Shown: in pieces, positions 60,869 to 64,000 of the stretch
How the letters are laid out: every line of letters starts with the position of its first letter
How positions within the stretch are numbered: the first letter of the stretch is position 1
Assembly (NCBI GenBank): GCA_965214235.1
Contig: CBDCBH010000003.1
Location: 868,001-932,000 of the forward strand
Length of the DNA stretch: 64,000 bases
From: Ilyomonas sp965214235
Lineage (GTDB): Bacteria; Bacteroidota; Bacteroidia; Chitinophagales; Chitinophagaceae
Direction: 5' to 3'
Made by a program: the position numbers and the translations under genes
Notes under the pieces: generated by a model
The model's database searches: none
The model's input: the letters and a program-made list of their open reading frames with translations, nothing else
Told to the model about the DNA's origin: nothing

Positions 60869-61216
60869 TGATGGAAGCTTTGGCATCAACATTATTCCAG
60901 TGTTTTAATTGTGGCTTTTGTTTTTACTCATTTTTTACATGCGCGGCAAGCCGTTTGCAAAAACGAAAGGTAAGTGTAGTGGCATAAGAAAGGTAAGTTG
61001 ACCGATGTTAGTTGACAGACTTTAAAAAATGAGAGATAACGGAGAAGAACTTATAGCAACAATAATAAAAGGCTTCACAATAATGCTGAAGTCTTTTATT
61101 ATCTGCGCTTCAATGTTATAAAAGAAAATGACAGAACAACTCTTTCTTTTATTTATTGATGAATGAAAAGAATCATGGTAAATCTGTCAACCGTCATCCA
61201 ACATCAGTCATCTCTC
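60869..61216. other. Spacer containing a terminator and repeats
   Basis: No gene. It contains TTTGTTTTTACTCATTTTTT at 60917-60936, a TGTTAGTTGACAGAC relative of the 61.8 kb repeat near 61005-61020, and the hairpin described separately. Confidence 0.5.
61062..61102. terminator. Bidirectional hairpin terminator between the MFS gene and ubiX
   Basis: ATAATAAAAGGCTTCA pairs with TGAAGTCTTTTATTAT (one G-U pair) around a nine-base loop, with A/T-rich flanks. The MFS gene and ubiX converge on it. Confidence 0.75.
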
Positions 61217-61777
61217 TCACTTTCCCCAACGATAACTTTCAACCTCCAGTCCTGCCAAATCAAGCATTCTATCAACCACCGTTGCAGCTACTTCTTCAAC
61301 GGTTTTGGGTTTGCTGTAAAAGGAAGGCGTTGCAGGGCAAATAACGCCGCCAGCCAGCGTTACTGTTTCCATATTTTTTATATGAATCAAATTGTAAGGC
61401 GTATCACGCAGCATTAATATTAGTTTGCGCCGTTCTTTCAACATCACATCAGCCGCGCGGGTAATCACATCATCACTCGTTCCGGCAGCTATTCTTCCCA
61501 AAGTTCCGGTGCTGCAAGGCGCAACAATCATGATATTATACTTAGCCGAACCCGAAGCAAACGGCGCCGAGAAATCGTATTTATCCCAATAACGAAAAGG
61601 ATAAGAATTATAACTTTCGTTCTCCAACTCTGTTTTCCAGATTTCTTTAGCGTTGGCGCTCATTACCACGCTTACTTCCTGCCATTGGGTTTTGTTTTGC
61701 ACCAATTTATCCAACAACAATTTTGCATAAATACTTCCACTTGCGCCTGTAATGGCAACTACAATTTTGTTGGTCAT
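61217..61777 (-). CDS. ubiX: Flavin prenyltransferase UbiX
   Basis: A 186-aa flavoprotein that makes prenylated FMN, the cofactor of UbiD-type decarboxylases. Family motifs are VAITGASGSIYAKLLLDKL, the IVAPCSTGTLGRIAAGTSDD segment (about 88-107, flavin binding) and ERRKLILMLRDTPYNLIHIKNM. The length is normal. It is a lone gene flanked on both sides by copies of a TGTCAACTAACATC-type repeat. No ubiD is nearby; futalosine-pathway organisms use such a decarboxylase late in menaquinone synthesis, which is a plausible but unproved link to mqnC at 22 kb. Confidence 0.93.
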   Translation of the reverse strand: MTNKIVVAITGASGSIYAKLLLDKLVQNKTQWQEVSVVMSANAKEIWKTELENESYNSYPFRYWDKYDFSAPFASGSAKYNIMIVAPCSTGTLGRIAAGTSDDVITRAADVMLKERRKLILMLRDTPYNLIHIKNMETVTLAGGVICPATPSFYSKPKTVEEVAATVVDRMLDLAGLEVESYRWGK

Positions 61778-61810
61778 GTTGTAAAGATAGTTGGAGATGC
61801 GGGATGACAG

Positions 61811-61975
61811 ATGTTAGTTGACAGATGACAGAATAGAAATACAAACCAGGATTATACTTTGTAATTATTAACAGAGGTATTTTTATCTAACATCTGTCAA
61901 CCTTCATTTCTCAACCGTCATCTGTCAACTAACATCTGTCAACTAACATCTGTCAACTAACATCTGTCAACATCA
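61811..61975. repeat. Tandem and inverted copies of CATCTGTCAACTAA
   Basis: Three perfect 14-base units and a partial fourth run from 61919 to 61970, with a diverged unit at 61891. An inverted version (GACAGATGTTAGTTGACAGA) lies at about 61808-61827, so the whole stretch can fold into a long hairpin upstream of yidC. Confidence 0.9.
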
Positions 61976-62011
61976 TCTAACTTAACAACCCCTACTTCCC
62001 GCTTCAAACAT

Positions 62012-62019
62012 TACCTTTG
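62012..62019 (+). promoter_or_regulatory. Candidate -7 box (TACCTTTG) of yidC
   Basis: An exact TAnnTTTG match 22 bases before the yidC ATG. The -33 region has no clear TTTG. Confidence 0.4.
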
Positions 62020-62041
62020 CGGCTCAAATTTTTTTTAGTAG

Positions 62042-63898
62042 ATGAAAGCGGATAAAAACACGATCATTGGTTTTGTGCTTTTAGGGGTTTTATTCTTTGT
62101 TTATTTTTGGTACACAAGCAAACAGCAGTCGGTATTAAAAGCTGCTGAACAGCGCGCGCAGGATTCTATTGCGCGCGTAAATGCTATCAAAACAAAACCG
62201 CTTGATCCGGCTGAAGCCTATAGAGATTCTATACATACCGATTCTTTGTCCCGAATATCACAGGCAGGTTCTTTTCAAACGGCAGGCATTGGCACTGAGC
62301 AAACCACCGTTGTTGAAAACGATTTAATGCGTGTAACCTTCAGCAACAAAGGCGGGCAAATTAAAAGCGTTCAATTAAAAAACTTCAAATCTATTGACAG
62401 CTTGCCGGTAACGCTTTCCGGTGGAAAAGCTGATGCGATGGGTTATACCATCAACACCGGAAATAACCAAAGTGCAGAAACCTCCAATTTGTTTTTTACG
62501 CCTTCGGCGATTACTAAAAATAACGATGGCAGCCAAACCATTTCTTACACTTTAGCAGCCGCTGACGGGCAAAACATCACACATCAATACACCATCAAGC
62601 GGGACAATTATATGATTGACTGGAACATCGGTTTGAATGGCGCCAACCAGTTGCTTACAAATAATACGCTTAATTTTCATTGGAACATCTCTGTAAATCA
62701 ACATCAATATTCCGGCAAGTACGAAAAAGAACAATCGCGCATTTGTTTTTATGGTGCTAAAGATGGCTACGATTTTGAACGTGCCACCGGCGGCGTGAGC
62801 AAAGATTTTGATAACACAACCGATTGGATTTCGTTTAAGCAGCAGTTTTTTAATACAACAATTGTATCGAAAGATAAATTTAAAAACGGCGGCAAAGCGC
62901 AGATGAATTCGCAACCCGATAGCTCGCGTTTGCTTTATCTTGCCAATGCCAATTTACAAATTGCCACACCTGCCGCAGCTAATGTAACCGTGCCTTTGCA
63001 ACTGTATTACGGACCCAATGCTTATTATACCTTGAAGAAGTACGATAACCACATGGAAGAAATTGTGGATTTAGGTTCGGGCATTTATTCATTTGTAAAA
63101 TACATTAACCGGTGGATCATTATGCCGGTGTTCGATTTCCTATCTTCTTTCATTAAAAACTTCGGGTGGGTAATTGCATTGCTCACGCTATTTATCCGTT
63201 TGGTAACATCGCCATTAACTTACTCCAGCTATTTAAGCGGTGCCAAAATGAAAGTGCTGCGACCCGAACTGGCTGAATTAAAAAAGAAGCATGGCGATGA
63301 CCAGCAGGCGTATGCTGTTGACCAGATGAAAATTTTTAGGGAAGCCGGCGTAAACCCGCTTGGCGGCTGCATTCCAGCCTTGTTACAGATACCTATTTTC
63401 TTTGCGTTGTATAGTTTTTTCAGCAGCAATATTTTGCTGCGAGGGCAAAGCTTTTTATGGGCGCACGATTTATCAACGTACGATGTAATTGCAAAACTTC
63501 CTTTCAGCGTTCCGTTTAATTATGGCGATCATGTGAGTTTGTTTACATTAACGGCTGTATTAACCAACTTCCTCATTGCATTTTACAACATGAGCATGAC
63601 GCCCGACCAAAGCAACCCTGCCATGAAGTATATGCCTTATATTTTTCCTTTTGTTTTGCTGTTTGTTTTTAACAGACTTCCTGCGGCGTTAACATGGTAT
63701 TACACAGTGTCTAACCTTATTACATTGTGCATTCAATTTGTAATTCAGAATTACATTATCAACCACGATAAAATATTAGCCGATATTGAAGTAAAACGAA
63801 AGAAGCCAAAGCAGCAAAGCAAGTGGCAGGAACGGTTTCAGCAAACGGTGGAAGCGCAGAAAAAAGTGCAACAGCTGAAAGACAAAACAAAGAAATAA
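62042..63898 (+). CDS. yidC: Membrane protein insertase YidC
   Basis: A 618-aa insertase that places membrane proteins with or without the Sec translocon. The N-terminal helix (NTIIGFVLLGVLFFVYFWY) is followed by a large periplasmic domain (about 50-340) and the conserved five-helix core, recognisable by FGWVIALLTLFIRLVTSPLT and YSSYLSGAKM (about 376-405), AGVNPLGGCIPALLQIPIFF (about 437-456) and LPAALTWYYTVSNLITL (about 548-564). The basic tail (KRKKPKQQSKWQERFQQ) is typical of Bacteroidota. ATG 62042 is the only good start. Confidence 0.95.
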   Translation: MKADKNTIIGFVLLGVLFFVYFWYTSKQQSVLKAAEQRAQDSIARVNAIKTKPLDPAEAYRDSIHTDSLSRISQAGSFQTAGIGTEQTTVVENDLMRVTFSNKGGQIKSVQLKNFKSIDSLPVTLSGGKADAMGYTINTGNNQSAETSNLFFTPSAITKNNDGSQTISYTLAAADGQNITHQYTIKRDNYMIDWNIGLNGANQLLTNNTLNFHWNISVNQHQYSGKYEKEQSRICFYGAKDGYDFERATGGVSKDFDNTTDWISFKQQFFNTTIVSKDKFKNGGKAQMNSQPDSSRLLYLANANLQIATPAAANVTVPLQLYYGPNAYYTLKKYDNHMEEIVDLGSGIYSFVKYINRWIIMPVFDFLSSFIKNFGWVIALLTLFIRLVTSPLTYSSYLSGAKMKVLRPELAELKKKHGDDQQAYAVDQMKIFREAGVNPLGGCIPALLQIPIFFALYSFFSSNILLRGQSFLWAHDLSTYDVIAKLPFSVPFNYGDHVSLFTLTAVLTNFLIAFYNMSMTPDQSNPAMKYMPYIFPFVLLFVFNRLPAALTWYYTVSNLITLCIQFVIQNYIINHDKILADIEVKRKKPKQQSKWQERFQQTVEAQKKVQQLKDKTKK

Positions 63899-63911
63899 AA
63901 CCTCATCCCAA

Positions 63912-63935
63912 CCCTTCTCCACGGGTGGAGAAGGG
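63912..63935. repeat. Perfect palindromic hairpin after yidC
   Basis: CCCTTCTCCAC and GTGGAGAAGGG surround two bases, followed by CAAAAAAAA. The A-run would make it a terminator only for minus-strand transcripts. The unit looks like the CCCTTCTCC-type dispersed hairpins common in this phylum. Confidence 0.6.
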
Positions 63936-64000
63936 CAAAAAAAATTTCAAGAACTATTATTCAAGATACAATCTTACTTATACAATCTTACATCATCAAT

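Noticed and set aside
61919..61970. Tandem 14-mers considered as a CRISPR array
   Set aside because: The units abut without spacers, are much shorter than CRISPR repeats, and no cas gene is present.

Overview
The window looks like a chromosomal segment of a Bacteroidota bacterium, most likely of the Chitinophagaceae/Sphingobacteriia type. Supporting signs are AT-rich intergenic DNA with almost no Shine-Dalgarno sequences, TAnnTTTG-like -7 promoter boxes, a CHU_C-type C-terminal domain and a type IX secretion (T9SS) C-terminal domain, TPR-histidine kinases with LytTR regulators, DUF885 and BatD proteins, and the futalosine menaquinone enzyme MqnC. No rRNA, tRNA, CRISPR array, transposase or prophage was seen.

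Layout. 1-4.4 kb: end of nusG, a Bax-inhibitor-1 protein, uvrA. 4.4-8.7 kb: a small membrane protein gene with a decayed tandem copy beside it, and a large secreted CHU_C protein. 8.9-13.3 kb: an accessory stretch of standalone genes (AraC regulator plus TetX-like flavin monooxygenase, DUF6090-like membrane protein, cupin, unknown protein). Each unit is separated from the next by a related imperfect inverted-repeat element that resembles an integron attC site. 13.4-21.8 kb: MFS transporter, S9 peptidase, glycosylasparaginase, a second AraC plus FAD monooxygenase pair, cutC, TetR regulator. 22-28.7 kb: mqnC, 6-phosphogluconolactonase, gyrB, DUF885 lipoprotein. 28.8-33.3 kb: a second accessory patch with another attC-like element, gene remnants, a TMEM175-like channel, an SDR enzyme and a retropepsin-like gene pair.

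33.4-44.8 kb: TPR/LytS-type histidine kinase, three secreted proteins, LytTR response regulator, and a MacAB-like ABC efflux set (adaptor, ATPase, permease) interrupted by an S23/four-helix-bundle gene on the opposite strand. 45-48.2 kb: decayed and intact genes (truncated ArnT-like glycosyltransferase, AraC, NmrA-type reductases with one pseudogene and one C-terminal scrap). 48.4-56.6 kb: signalling block with an NtrC/NtrY-like pair, a TPR hybrid lipoprotein kinase and an OmpR-type pair. 56.6-64 kb: BatD-like protein, Gfo/Idh oxidoreductase with sugar-type MFS transporter, ubiX, yidC.

The most unusual content is (i) the dispersed family of attC-like elements at 8.93, 11.0, 12.06, 12.69, 20.2 and 29.4 kb that punctuates accessory genes, one of which is a close relative of tetracycline-inactivating TetX; and (ii) an unusually high density of half-decayed paralogues lying next to an intact gene (4.9-5.35, 30.2, 32.4, 45.0, 46.5 and 47.5-48.2 kb).
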